The notes under the pieces are model-generated. The model searched no databases. It saw nothing but the letters and a program-made list of their open reading frames with translations, and was not told where the DNA came from. From Tribonema minus (lineage: Eukaryota > Sar > Xanthophyceae > Tribonematales > Tribonemataceae), in the NCBI GenBank assembly GCA_017506865.1, contig JAFCMP010000172.1, forward strand, positions 56,891-120,890: a DNA stretch of 64,000 nucleotides, given 5' to 3'. Position numbers and translations under genes: made by a program. Of this stretch, positions 54,061 to 64,000 are shown piece by piece (within the stretch, counting starts at the first letter, position 1; each line of letters opens with the position of its first letter).

Positions 54061-57000
54061 CCGCTGCCGCCGCGCGCGCCGCCTCCAGGCGCGTGTGCTC
54101 CGCGCCGATGTCTATCGCCGTGCGCAGCCCGCGCAGCACGCCCGCCGCCTCGAGCTCCTCGTACTGGCGCACGATGCGCAGGACGCGCTCCGCGGGGAAG
54201 GGGCGCGCGCCGACGAGGAACTGCGGCAGCAGCGCCGCGCGCTCGCGCCACGCGGGGACGTTGCCGCGCTCGCCGACGTGCGCGTACGAGAGCGCGGCGA
54301 GCTCCGTGCGCGACCTGCGGCGAGTGAGGGGGGGGGGGGGAAGCATACTTCAAGTAGTGAACATGAGCAACCACAATAATCAGTGTATTATGCACTGCAA
54401 CATCGACACCGGAATCTGCTAGTATTACACCCTATTAAACCTTTTTAAAAAGAAATAATGCTGGATTAGAAGTATTATGTTAGGGGGGGGGCGCATGAAG
54501 GAGTGTGTGGTGATGCTCAGGTGACTGTGGCGCGGCGGGCGGCGTCGAGGTTTGAGATGCGGTAGCGTGTGCAGCGTTGCCAGAAGCACGCGGAGTCGTT
54601 GCCGCGCTCGCCGACGGGAGACACGCTCTCCCGCGTCATCACGACGCAACAGTCGCATGCGGCGGCCGCTGCCGTGTGCCCAGGTGATGTCAATACAGCG
54701 CATCTTGGTATCTGTACGACACTAGTGCCCGAGGTGTTGTCGCACTCGCGTTGTACAGGTACCTACCGAGATGCGTTGTGTATCGACAAACGCCAGCTCC
54801 GTACAGCCACCGAGACGCGTCGCATAGACCACACCCGCGCGCGCACACCGCGTGCGCACTGCACCTGTCGTCCGCAATGTGCCCGCGCATGCCCTGCAGC
54901 GTCACAACGATCAGCTCTCATGCGTTCAGGCAGTACGTGTACAGCGCACGCAGTCACGCACCGCCTTGCGCCAGATTTCGTGCCGCAGTCGTCGACTCAG
55001 CCAACACCCTGTAGATACCGCTCAAACCCCTACCATCATGCAATTTACCCTCCCTTGATCTCACAACGCAGCAGTCGCCGCGGCCTCTGGGCACCTGTCG
55101 TCCGCAATGTGCCCGCGCATGCCCTGCAGCGTCACGACGCTCAGCTGCGTCCCTGCGCCCTCCGTCAGCGAGTTCCCCGCCTCCGCGCCGCCGAGATCCA
55201 ACAGCACCTTGACCATGCGCCGCTCGTCCGCGCGCGCGAGGCGCAGCTCGAAGCGGTGCCACGCGACGCGCAGCGGGTTAACGGCATTGAAGTAGCCGAG
55301 GCGCGCGTATGCGCCGCGCGCCGCCGCCGCGCCAAGCGACCCCAATACCGCGTCGAAGTTCTCAAGGTCCCACAGGCGCCCGAAGAGCGCGCATGCGGCG
55401 GACGCCTGCAGCGGCGTCTCCTGGAAGCAGTCGACGATCTCCACGGCCTGGGGGGAGGGGGGGGGGGGGGGGGATGAGTGGCTTGTGAGAGTGACTGTTG
55501 TGGAGGGGGGTGGGGGTGGGGGTGTGGGGGGGGGGGGGGGGGGGGCAATGAAGGCGGACGCCTGCAGCGGCGTCTACTGGAAGCAGTCGACGATATCCAC
55601 GGCCTGGGAGGGAGGGGGGGGGTTGAGGGGGGGGGGGGGGGGACAATGAGCGGCATGCATAGGCGACTTGCCTTGAACATCTCCCGGTATATTATTGCTA
55701 CGTACTTCGAAGTACATGAATACATGAGCCCTGAATTTGCAACACGTGTCAACTGCCAGACTTGAAAGCTCTCTGAGCCCATCCACGTGGCAGTCACCGT
55801 TCCCCTATACTGGGCCATCCTCATGGCTGCACAAGATGATTTTCACAAGCTAGCTGTCGCCATACCGCCTGCCGCTGGCCGCCGCTGGTGCACAGGAGGT
55901 GCTGTTGCACCAGGGGCAATCCGGCGATCGAAGAAAGTCGTCAGGAGACACGCCACATTTGAAGTTTGTTAGATCCTATGAGAGCCTCCGATATCAGCGC
56001 TGCCTTCAGAGAACGCTGCCGACGCTCTTCTTGAACCAACAGAATGAGTTGCGAGGAGAGCAAAGGCGCTGGCACAGCTGCGGAGGAGGTCCCAGCATCG
56101 CAGAAACGCCACCATTATGCAGGTGTTCAGGAGGACGCGAGCATGCCTACGCTTGTCCGGTGATGGCGCAGACACGGCTGCTTCCCAAGCCCGCCTGGAG
56201 TTTGTGCCGCACTGTGCACCACTCAGCGAGACCAACAGTGCACCTGCTTCTCGACAAGAACTTGCCACTGGCAGCGGCGGCCGAGGCCTTCGTCAGGAAA
56301 ATCGTCGTCAGCCTGTCGCTGTCCGGGCCTTTCGATGCGGATCCGCTGCTCGCCCTTGCGGCCGCATCAGCACCACCCGGCGCGAGCACCACGGAAAGCT
56401 TGGATGCCTTCCTCGGCGACGTCAAGGCCATGACCTTGGATCGTATTGGTGTTGTGCTTACATACGCTCCGCGGTCGCTGCAAGAAGTCTGTATGTACAA
56501 CTGTGACCCCGATGTCGTGTGCGCGCTGCCGCGCACGCTGACTGGGGCCGCTCTTCGGGGTCTTCAGTCTGATCCACCATCTTCGGGGTCCTCAGCCTGG
56601 TCCGGCAATGCCGGCGACGTCACTTCCTCTGCACGGTGCTGCACCACGCCTGCCAGAGCGCGCAGGCTGCGCCTCATCGTTGACGTCGCTGCGTCTCATG
56701 GAGTGTTACAGCATCACCAGCCCGCCGGACAGCATCACCAGCCTGCCGGACAGCATTGGCGCATTCACTGCGCTGACGACGCTGGTGCTGCGCAGCTGTA
56801 TGCAGCTCACGGGCCTGCCAGACAGCATCGGCGGCATGACGCGGCTGACCGCACTGTCGCTTTGTGACTGCTCGCGGCTGACGCGCCTGCCGAACAGCAT
56901 CGGCGAGCTCACAGCGCTGGCGACATTGGACCTGAGCCAGTGCGCGGCACTCGTTGATGTGCCTGAGACCATCGGCGGCTTGACCGCGCTGACGGCACTT

Positions 57001-60000
57001 GACTTTACCGCGTGCAGCGCGCTTCAACGCCTGCCAGACAGCATTGGCAGTCTGGCAGCGCTGACAACGCTCGTGCTGTCTGAGTGCGGCAGCCTTGAAG
57101 CACTGCCCGACGGCATCGCTCAATTGACGGCGCTTACGGCGCTGGACCTGGCACAGTGCAGCTCTCTGCAAAGCCTGCCAGCCAGCGTTGGGGCCTTGCA
57201 GCAGTTGGAGACGCTCGGTTTAGCTTCCATGAATGCCAGAGGGCTGCTGTCCAGCTTCCGCTGCTTCGCGACGCTGACGGCCCTGTGCCTGCACGGCAGT
57301 GACTCTGCGCGCTTCTCAGCAGAGTGCATTGGCGCGCTGACGGCACTGCGGTCTCTGAACCTAGGCTGTTCGCAGCTCACGAAGCTGCCAGAGGGCGTCT
57401 GCACACTGGCGTCACTGACGGATCTCAGCCTGTGGGGCTGCAATCAGCTAACATGCCTGCCGGATGCCATTTGCGAGCTGCGTGCGCTGACAGCGCTCAA
57501 CCTGAGCAGCTGCGGAGCGCTGGCGCGGCTGCCCGACAGCATCGGCGGCCTGCACGCGCTGACGGCGCTGAAGCTGTTCGAATGCGACGCACTCGCGGCC
57601 TTGCCAGAGTCCATCGGCGGCCTGCGCGCGCTGACGGACTTGGGCCTGCGCAGGTGCGGCGCGCTCACGCGGCTTCCGGACAGCATCACCCGGCTGGCGG
57701 CGCTTCAGCATCTTCACCTCAGCGACGGCTCGGTGCTGCGGGGCCTTCCAGGCGTGCTCGTGCGCGTGCCGCACTGCATCGGCATCTACGCAGTCGGGAC
57801 GGCATGAATCGCTGCGCTTCGGAGCCGGCAAGAGGCCACGGGGGCGCTCCGCGCTTTGCTTAGCAACAGTGTGCCGAATAGAGTCTGACTCTGAGTCATT
57901 TGTATGATGCGCCTGCTTGGGCAAGACCATATCTATGACTGAAGATTTGTGCTGCCCATGCTGTGCTTCGCGGGTGATCTTCCTGCAACTGTGGTTTGCA
58001 TGTTTAGCGCACGTGCCGATGCATCATGTGTTGGCGATGCGCAGCACAGCGGCATCCGCTATGCGTGTCCTGAGAGGTTCCATCATGCTCGTTGCTCAGT
58101 CGGTCTTGATCACCAGCATTTCACAGCGAGCGGCAGGCGATTGAAGTGCGTACACCGCCCCCGCCACTTGACTAATGGGTTTGCCTAACGGGGCGCAACT
58201 GGTTGCAGAAGCCGGCTCTCTGCTTTCAGTAGAACTTCAACTTCTACATGCACTGTGAGCATGCGAATTGCACAAGCACGAAAGCTGCGTACCTTGCATA
58301 ACGATTTGGGTTTCCAACACCTTTTGAAACCTTTTGACTGATGTGTGTGCCCAACAGGCGCGACTGATTGCAGAAAGCCGGCTCTTCACCCTGCATCTGG
58401 TGGCATGCCTGTGATGGCTTGCAGTATGTATGGCGCTGCACAAGTTGTCAGCATGCTCGCAGCCGCTGATCACTGCTGCCTGTGCATCAGAACAACCCCG
58501 TGACTGCCTGCCCTGCACACAGGGTACACCTGGCCTGGCTGAGTGTAGGGAGCGCTTGCTTTCAGTTGAACTTGAACTTCCACATGCGCTGTGAGCACGC
58601 GCACAAGCACGAAGCTGCATATCTTGTACAATGTATGGGGTTTTCAACACCTTTTGACACAGGTTCATACATACATTGCCGTTGCCATGTAGTCGCATGC
58701 TTTGAAGAAGCACATGTTTGCAACGTCATACTGAAGGCCAGCCGCTTGGCGCATTCATGTACACACAGTACATACTTCAAGCTACACCATAACCCAGCAA
58801 GCAGAATGCACACTCTGCTGCAAGGTGCTTCCAGCATTTGCACGCCCCATGTGTGTGCCGTCAGACAGTGCTCAGCGTTTCTTTGCATACCGACACCAAC
58901 AGGTCTTGATATCACAAAGGGATGCAGGCTGCTGGAGGGTCATGTGGGGTGGCCGTTGCAACAACTTCAAGTTTAACATCCCCCCCACTGCAACAACTTC
59001 AATTTTCACATTCCCCCCGGTCTCGCGGACCGAACCTCGTGCGATGACAGACGAGAGAACCTACAGGCGGTCAGCATCATGCATCGTCATCATATGAATT
59101 GCTCTGCGCCCACCTGTGTTGTGGTGAATAGGTGCGCGGCAGCGGCAAGCTGCAGCTGCAGCAGCAGCAGGAAGTACGGCGGCCGCGGCTCCGACCGGCG
59201 GCGCTGGCGCAGTCCAATGCGCGCCTTGAGCGTCTCAAACTCCTCTTCGGACAGGGGCTGTTCTTCCAGACCTGCGGGATAATGACATGTGATACACAAG
59301 CGGGCGCGTCAGCGCTCAGCAACAATGGCGACGCTCTGTGCGCAGGCGGATTGCTCATGCTTGCCAGGAGCTCCGGGTGTGTGCTTTGCTCACGCCTTTA
59401 CGATGTTTTCGATCACGTTGCGCGGGCATCAGCTGGTGCAGCAGCGCTCAAAACGTCCCACCCAGGCGTGCCGCGCGCGCCGAGCACGCTGGACTTCACA
59501 TCGTGCATCGCAGTGCATGCCTGCATCGGTGGAATGCTGCCGCGCGTAAGAGAGGCACGCACGCAGCAGCGCTCCACACAATGCAGCAGCGCTCAACGCC
59601 ACCCCGCCACACGGTGGACACCGAAGTCAAAGTCGAGGCCTAGTCAAAGTCGAGGACGCCTCTTGCGCCGAGCGTGTTTTGAAGCGTTCGCGCTGTACAC
59701 CTACAGCGGTCCAGACTTTAAGGGGCACAAGTAAGACAGGTGATGCAGCAGCACTCAGATGTCTCACGCGATGCGCGGTGGACACCCAGTCAAAGTCCAG
59801 TACGCCGCGCGCGCGCCGAGTGCGTTGAAATGTGAACCACTTGACCTTGCACTGTTTGCACTGTACGCGTACCAAGCCGCGCAGGAGAGGTACCCCCGCA
59901 GCCGCGCTCCACACAAAGCAGCAACGCTCAGACGCCTCACCCGGGCGCGCGGTCGACACGTAGTCAAAGTCCAGTACGCCTCTTGCGCCGAGCGAGCACG

Positions 60001-63000
60001 CAACCGCCTCCGTCAGCGCCACACACATCCAGTGTACAGCATTTCACTACAGCGGTCGATATACCAAGCGCAAGTTTTGAACAACCACGCACACCAACGG
60101 TGCACAGGCAGCAACCGCTGCAGCAGCGCTCAGGCGCCTAACCCGGGCGTGCGGTGGGCACCCAGTCAAAGTAGAGGACGCCTCGTGCGCCGAGCGTGTT
60201 GAATTGCTCACCTACCTAGGTTTGCAGTGTTTGCACCGTACGCCTACAGCAGTCCAACACCGGGATGGTACCTCCGCAGATTCGCTCCACACAAAGCAGC
60301 AGTGCTCAACATGTCTCACCTGGGCGCGCGGTCGAAACGTAGTCAAAGTCCAGTACGCCTCTTGCGCCAAGCGAGCGAGCGACCGCCTCCGTCAGCGCCA
60401 ACTGCTCCCCGTCCAGGGTCGCATTTCTGAAGTTGGAGCGGTTGCGGTGCTGGCTCGTGTCGGGGGCGTCTGGGGGTGCGCCCTTGCCCATCTCAAGCAC
60501 CTGAATCGCGACGACCGTGTTGAGGATCGCGCGGTGGTACTTGTTGGAGAGCTGGAGCCGGTAGTGGCCGGTGGGGTTTTTCCTGATGGGGGGGGGGGGG
60601 GGGGGGGAGGCAGCGGCTTACGTGTCAGTCGAAGCCTGTTTGTGTGGAGGATGGTGCGGTGGTACTGTACTTGTCGGAGAGCTGGAGGCGGTAGTGGCCG
60701 GTGGGATTCTTCCTGAACGGGGGGGGGGGGACGAAGGGGGACGGGGGGGAGGGGGAGGGGGAGGGGAGTGGAGGGGTAGTGCCGCGGCCTTCACAGCCAG
60801 TCAAAGCGCCGTTTTGTTGTTGCAGTTGCTGTGGAATCGTCAGGCCGTCTGTTGCTGTGCCCTGCAGATAAGGCAATTCTGTACGCAGCAATTCGTTGGT
60901 GTTGCTTCATTGCGCGGTGCAGCTAGGATCAGAACGCAAGCACGCGGAAAACGTAAGCACGCGGTCACAGCAGTGTACTGTGACATATGCAGTCATGTGT
61001 AGTACACACCTGGACTGCATGACACGAATGCATCAAGTGGAAGGCGCTCGAATGAACCTGACATCATCGACAGTTGAACTTGAACTTACCAGTTGAACTG
61101 TGATGAGGTTGGCCAGGTGGCGTTCAAATGAACCTGACATCAACGACAGTTGAACTTGAACTCACCAGTTGAACTTGAACACCTCGTGCGTGATGAGGTT
61201 GGCCAGGTCCCTGCGGCGCGCCGGCTCCACGCACGCGCACATGAAGTCAAACTTGTTCTCCGGGTCCACAATGCAGTTCCACAGCAGCCGCACGCCCTCC
61301 AGGGGGGGCACGCCGGCGCCCGACAGGATGTGCAGCATCTGACGTACAGAACAAAATGAGTCGCGTCTTGAATGACAGTGAGCAGCATCAGCGCAAGCAC
61401 TTCGAGTGCTTGCGCGAGCGCTGAGATTGCAGGCTCCGTCTCCTCAGTATGGATGGCACTCCAAGCGAATGCTCTGAAGGGACTGCCGGTTGTTCAAAGA
61501 TTTTCAAATGTCAACTGTGTGTGCAACGACGTAAAGCTGTCCTGCTGCACTGGTGCAGTTGCAGTAGGCACGTCACCTCGCGTGCAGCGGCAGCAGTGCT
61601 CCGCACCACGACCGTTGCCCTCCAATAGGCTCTCAGGTCTCCGCAGCTGACGATGAGCTCAGGAGCTGATGGCGATGCTCAACGTTTGACACGTCCCCCA
61701 CTGACAAGCGTCACCGCCGCAATGACCTTCCAAATGCACGGCGCTCCATCAATTGCCCGCAGTCAGCAGAGTTAGGGTTAGGGTTAGGGCCAGCAATGGC
61801 CACCACACAACAGCGGATGATGCCATGCGCGCCAGCATGTTCAGTTCACCACAGACCCTCGGCGCGTACGTTCGTGGCGCGTTGGCCACACCAGAGCGTC
61901 CCCGCCCTCGCACGCGGCAGCAGACATCTTCGTGACGTCGTAAGCCCTAACCCTAACCCTAACCCTAACCACTGCAGCGGCGTGAACACAGACTAGATGC
62001 CTACGCGCCTCCTGCGCCCGAGATGGGCGGCGAGCACATCCGCGGCAAGCGGCGCCAGCAGCGCGTCGCACTCGTGCCCCGTATACCTACGTACCTCCTG
62101 CGCCTGAGCCGTGGTGACGAGCATGTCCGCAGCGAGCAGCGCCAGCAGCGCGTCGCGCTTGCCCCGCATACATACCTACGTACCCCCTGCGCCTGAGCCG
62201 TGCTACGTACCTCCTGCGCCTGAACCGTGGTGACGAGCATGTCCGCGGCGAGCAGCGCCAGCAGCGCGTCGCGCTCGTGCCCCACATACCTACCTACCTC
62301 CTGCGCCTGAGCCGTGCTACATACCTCCTGCGCCTGAGCCGTGGTGACGAGCATGTCCGCGGCGAGCAGCGCCAGCAGCGCGTCGCGCTCGTGCCCCGGC
62401 GCGGCGCCAGCCATCAGGCGCTCCGCGACGCCGAGCGCGCGCGTGCACAGCGCGTCGCCGCGCCGCGGCAGCGCCGGCGTCACGCGCAGCGTCACCCTGA
62501 GCGTGCCGCTGCGCGGCGGCATCCACTCGCGACCCGTGGCGGCGTCCACGACGGCTATTGCGCCGCCGCCGCCGCCGCTGCCGCCGCTGGCAGCCACCTG
62601 CGTACTGCGGCGGCGGAAGCTGCCGCCGCCACCGCCGCCGCCGCCCACGCTGCCATCATCGCCGCCGCCGCCACCGCTGCCGTCGCTGCCGCCGCTGCTG
62701 CCAATTGCCTCCGCAGCGGCGGCGCTGCCGTACGAGGCTGGCGGCGCTGCGGACGGTCGGATGGCGCGGCAGGCGAGCGTGATGCGCGTGGCGGCGGCGG
62801 CGGCGGCGGCGCCGTCGTGGTGCGTGACGTCGCCCCACGAGCAGCCCGGCTTCTCTACGGCAAAGAGGCAGAGCTCGTCCAGCAGCGCCGCGGCGTAGGG
62901 CTGCGCGAGGTCGAGCTCGTAGGACAGCGTCGGCGGCGGGAAGGTGCGGTCGAACATGACATCGCCCGCGTCCTGCGTACAAGAGCAGCATGGGGGAGGG

Positions 63001-64000
63001 CAGTGGGTGTTGGTGATCGTACTGACGGGGTCAGTATTGACGCAGGGAAACAGGGAAACTAGGGCTAGGATGAATGTAAGAGGAAGCGACAGCGTCGGCG
63101 GCGGGAAGGTGCAGTCGAACATGACATTGCCCGCGTCCCGAGTACGGGGAAACACGGCGGGAAGGGCGAGGGTGTCAGCGCTCGTGACCACAAGTTCAGG
63201 GTAGAAGTGGGGCAGTGCTCGTGGTAACAGAGTCAGAAGTAAGAGTCACACTTAGGGTGACGATGAAGGAGGAATTGAGGTTGGGAGGTTGCGACAGCGT
63301 CGGCCGGCGGGAAGGTGCGGTTGAACATGGCGTCACCCGAGTCCTATGTATGGCAGCAGCCAGTGAGTGTGTTGACATGTCAGAAGAGATATGCATGGAA
63401 GTTAGTGTTGGTAAAATGGTTAAGAAAGCGACAGCGTCGGTGGCGGGAAGGTGCAGTCAAACATGACGTCGCCCGCGACCTGCGTGTGGGAGAAGCGTGT
63501 AGAAGTGTGGCTGCGCGGGTGGGGCGGGGACGTCAGTGGTCATGTTTTGACGGGGTCAGTCGTGAGTTTAGGGTAAGAATAAGGGCAAGAATGAGGATTA
63601 AGAAATGCGACAGCATCGACGGCGGACCAGATCAAACATCACAAGGTGCCAGCGTTCTGTGCCGGGACGGCGCGGCGGCGGGGCAGGGGCGTCGGTGCCC
63701 CAAGGGCGAGGGTCAGTTGTAGGGTTACGGTGAGGATCAGGAGTAGGGATGCTGTTGAGCGCAGCAGGTGCAGTTGAACAGGATGTCGCTGATGCCCTGC
63801 GTGCGGGCAGCACAGCGGCGGGGCGGAAGCATCAACACCTCTGTAAGTGGAGTCAGGGTCAGGGCCAGTGTTAGGGTCCGAGTTAGGGCTAGATTTGCAG
63901 CCAAGTACATGGGGTCAGGACTTGGAGTTTCAGGGCTAGGTATGGTGAAGGATTATCACTACCTGGTAGGTAGGCTTAGAGGGCTGGAGTTGGTAATTGG
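54014..64000 (-). CDS. Multi-exon gene of unknown function, 5' end beyond the window
   Basis: Minus-strand exons fitted in consistent phase: 62972-62325, 61338-61166, 60582-60320, 59271-59114, 55447-55095 and 54314-54014, encoding about 631 residues before the stop at 54014. Recognisable stretches: DAGDVMFDRTFPPPTLSYEL / DLAQPYAAALLDELCLFAVE, then a Gly/Ser linker and GREWMPPRSGTLRVTLRVTP; MLHILSGAGVPPLEGVRLLW; a NPTGHYRLQLSNKYHRAILN ... SNFRN ... GVLDFDYVSTARPG module; LEEQPLSEEEFETLKARIGL; EIVDCFQETPLQASAACALF / GRLWDLENFDAVLGSLG; HRFELRLARADERRMVKVLL; RTELAALSYAHVGERGNVP. I recall similar NPxGHYRLxL...NFRN...LDFDY modules in very large protist proteins but cannot name the family. No catalytic motif, signal peptide or TM segment is evident here. 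The intron 59113-55448 hosts an LRR gene on the other strand, and most introns carry splice-border copies. Confidence 0.68.
54855..54925 (-). repeat. Copy of an exon 3' edge and donor (right-edge gene)
   Basis: The real exon end at 55095 (coding VVTLQGMRGHIADD, then AGGTGCCC) is repeated about 230 bases downstream on the minus strand. The plus strand reads GCACCTGTCGTCCGCAATGT, then GCCCGCGCATGCCCTGCAGC in both places. The donor (AGGTGC) is kept. Confidence 0.9.
55448..55645 (-). repeat. Copy of an exon 5' edge with poly-C tract (right-edge gene)
   Basis: The exon start at 55447 (AVEIVDCFQETPLQ) is preceded by CCCCCAG. Within the intron, plus-strand 55553-55610 repeats ACGCCTGCAGCGGCGTCTAC, TGGAAGCAGTCGACGATATC and CACGGCCTGGGAGGG, followed by its own G run (C on the coding strand) at about 55627-55642. 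Two long G runs (about 55459-55474 and 55525-55545) lie between. Confidence 0.88.
56045..57807 (+). CDS. Leucine-rich-repeat protein nested in an intron of the opposite-strand gene (frameshifted N-terminus)
   Basis: From 56608 to the stop at 57805-57807 one frame encodes about 400 residues with at least 14 regular 24-residue LRRs of the plant disease-resistance/SHOC2 type: LPDSIGGMTRLTALSLCDCS, LPNSIGELTALATLDLSQCA, LPDSIGSLAALTTLVLSECG and so on. The C-terminus is VPHCIGIYAVGTA. Upstream sequence from about 56159 (MAQTRLLPKP; AEAFVRKIVVSLSLSGPFD; DAFLGDVKAMTLDRIGVVLT) is probably the N-terminal part in another frame, and a +1 shift near 56600 is needed to join them; a further shift would be needed to start at 56045 (MSCEESKGAG). 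No kinase, NB-ARC or TM segment is visible. The LRRs suggest protein-protein recognition. It lies entirely inside the 3.7-kb intron 55448-59113 of the minus-strand gene. Confidence 0.68.
57808..59113. other. Intron interior with a direct repeat, no gene seen
   Basis: Remaining part of the large intron of the minus-strand gene. It contains the direct repeat described separately (58228-58345 and 58553-58665) and two CAACTTCAA words near 58960-59005. Confidence 0.45.
58228..58665. repeat. Dispersed direct repeat, two copies of about 110 bp
   Basis: Copies at about 58228-58345 and 58553-58665 share GCTTTCAGT(A/T)GAACTT.AACTTC.ACATGC.CTGTGAGCA.GCG, CACAAGCACGAA(A)GCTGC and TTCAACACCTTTTGA. GATTGCAGAAGCCGGCTCT-type sequence also recurs (58204 and 58369). 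Confidence 0.8.
59605..60310 (-). repeat. Four copies of the DFDYVSTARPG exon 3' edge plus donor
   Basis: The exon ends at 60320 (coding LGARGVLDFDYVSTARPG, donor GTGAGA). Copies of the same edge lie at about 60140-60205, 59935-60015, 59755-59830 and 59610-59680, spaced about 150-200 bases. Several still read GARGVLDFD(Y/W)VSTA on the minus strand, with GTGAG(A/G)CG-type donors. Each unit also carries CAGCAGCG(C/T)TCA and a GTACAGCG element. Confidence 0.92.
60588..60732 (-). repeat. Copy of the NPTGHYRL exon 5' edge, each copy with a poly-C tract
   Basis: The exon starts at 60582 after a C run (about 60588-60607) and CATCAG. An upstream copy at about 60660-60715 encodes RKNPTGHYRLQLSDKYSTT-like sequence, preceded by its own C run (about 60720-60730). 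Both the acceptor and the first 15 codons are kept. Confidence 0.9.
61085..61165 (-). repeat. Copy of the HEVFKFNW exon 3' edge plus donor
   Basis: After the exon end at 61166 (donor GTGAGT) the intron repeats, at plus-strand about 61091-61125, CAGTTGAACTG.TGATGAGGT and TGGCCAGGTGGCG, with a GTAAGT-type donor counterpart. CGTTCAAATGAACCTGACAT occurs twice (the 61050 copy starts GCTCGAATG). Confidence 0.85.
61766..61970. repeat. Two facing telomere-like tracts in one intron
   Basis: A TTAGGGTTAGGGTTAGGG-type tract at 61766-61790 and a CCCTAACCCTAACCCTAACC tract at 61943-61970 lie about 155 bases apart in opposite orientation, so they could pair as a stem in the transcript. Confidence 0.9.
62010..62324 (-). 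repeat. Three copies of the LLAADMLVTTAQAQE exon 3' edge plus donor
   Basis: The exon ends at 62325 (HERDALLALLAADMLVTTAQ, AQE, donor GTATGT). The intron holds copies at about 62220-62290, 62105-62170 and 62020-62095, each readable as RDALLALLAADMLVTT.QAQE-like sequence followed by a GTA(C/G)GTA donor. The unit is about 110 bp, and partial AQAQE|GTA copies lie between. Confidence 0.93.
62986..63830 (-). repeat. About five copies of the DAGDVMFDRTFPP exon 5' edge with acceptor
   Basis: The exon starts at 62972 (DAGDVMFDRTFPPPTLSYEL). Copies lie at about 63085-63150, 63293-63345, 63430-63490, 63605-63650 (weak) and 63760-63805, all retaining AAC/CATGAC.T.GCCCG.GTCC on the plus strand and, on the coding strand, an AG before the GACGCGGGCGATGTC-type start. 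TTAGGG/GGTCAG words fill the spacers. The array continues to near the window edge, so the true upstream exon lies outside. Confidence 0.88.

Noticed and set aside
62277..63062. Plus-strand open frame of 261 residues
   Set aside because: Antisense to exon 62972-62325 of the right-edge gene; Arg/Ala/His-rich without motif.

Overview
The window is nuclear DNA of a GC-rich, intron-rich eukaryotic alga. Every large gene is broken by spliceosomal introns (mostly GT-AG, one likely GC-AG) and none is arranged in operons. One protein (11727..16189) begins with a signal peptide that runs into an SAFAPP motif followed by a transit-like stretch. That is the bipartite plastid-targeting presequence of algae with secondary red plastids, so a stramenopile (for example a pelagophyte) or a haptophyte is the best guess; the exact lineage is not resolved.

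Layout from left to right: the end of an unidentified ORF (3..182); SF3b subunit 2 (SF3B2/CUS1) on + (630..5818); AATF/Bfr2 on - (6840..9418), divergent from a NOL7/Bud21-like nucleolar protein on + (9695..10306); a RIQ-type (DUF1118) thylakoid protein on + (11727..16189); a repeat-rich stretch with fragments of a retroelement 3' end; a broken leucine-rich-repeat gene on - (18772..19647); a broken F-box-like/ankyrin gene on + (20015..21195); a 16-kb, 19-exon surface-protein gene on - (38366..22475) with signal peptide, WSC domain, Pmp-like beta-helix repeats, a Cys-rich segment and about seven membrane helices (1,928 codons, every splice phase consistent); a 5'-truncated non-LTR retroelement (about 38619..40272); an m-AAA (AFG3-like) protease gene on - (41239..about 49020) lacking its N-terminal half; an Ala/Gln-rich DUF3835/URI-like gene on + (49404..51124); and a multi-exon gene of unknown function on - (54014 to beyond the right edge) whose largest intron holds an LRR gene on the opposite strand. 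No tRNA or intact rRNA gene, CRISPR array or prokaryotic feature was seen.

The outstanding structural signal is in the introns. In five multi-exon genes (SF3B2, RIQ, the surface protein, m-AAA and the right-edge gene) the sequence that spans an exon-intron border (exon edge, splice site and first or last intron bases) is repeated inside the adjacent intron, from one extra copy to six, usually with the splice site and part of the coding sequence recognisable. These splice-junction arrays account for much of the intron length and are accompanied by long C homopolymers as polypyrimidine tracts, interstitial CCCTAA/TTAGGG telomere-like tracts and a recurrent AACTTCAAGTT motif. I read this as intron growth by tandem duplication across exon-intron borders.

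A caveat on gene integrity: several genes (AATF, m-AAA, URI-like, both LRR genes, ankyrin, retroelement) carry one or more apparent frameshifts. Many lie in short dinucleotide or homopolymer runs, so some may be assembly errors rather than decay.
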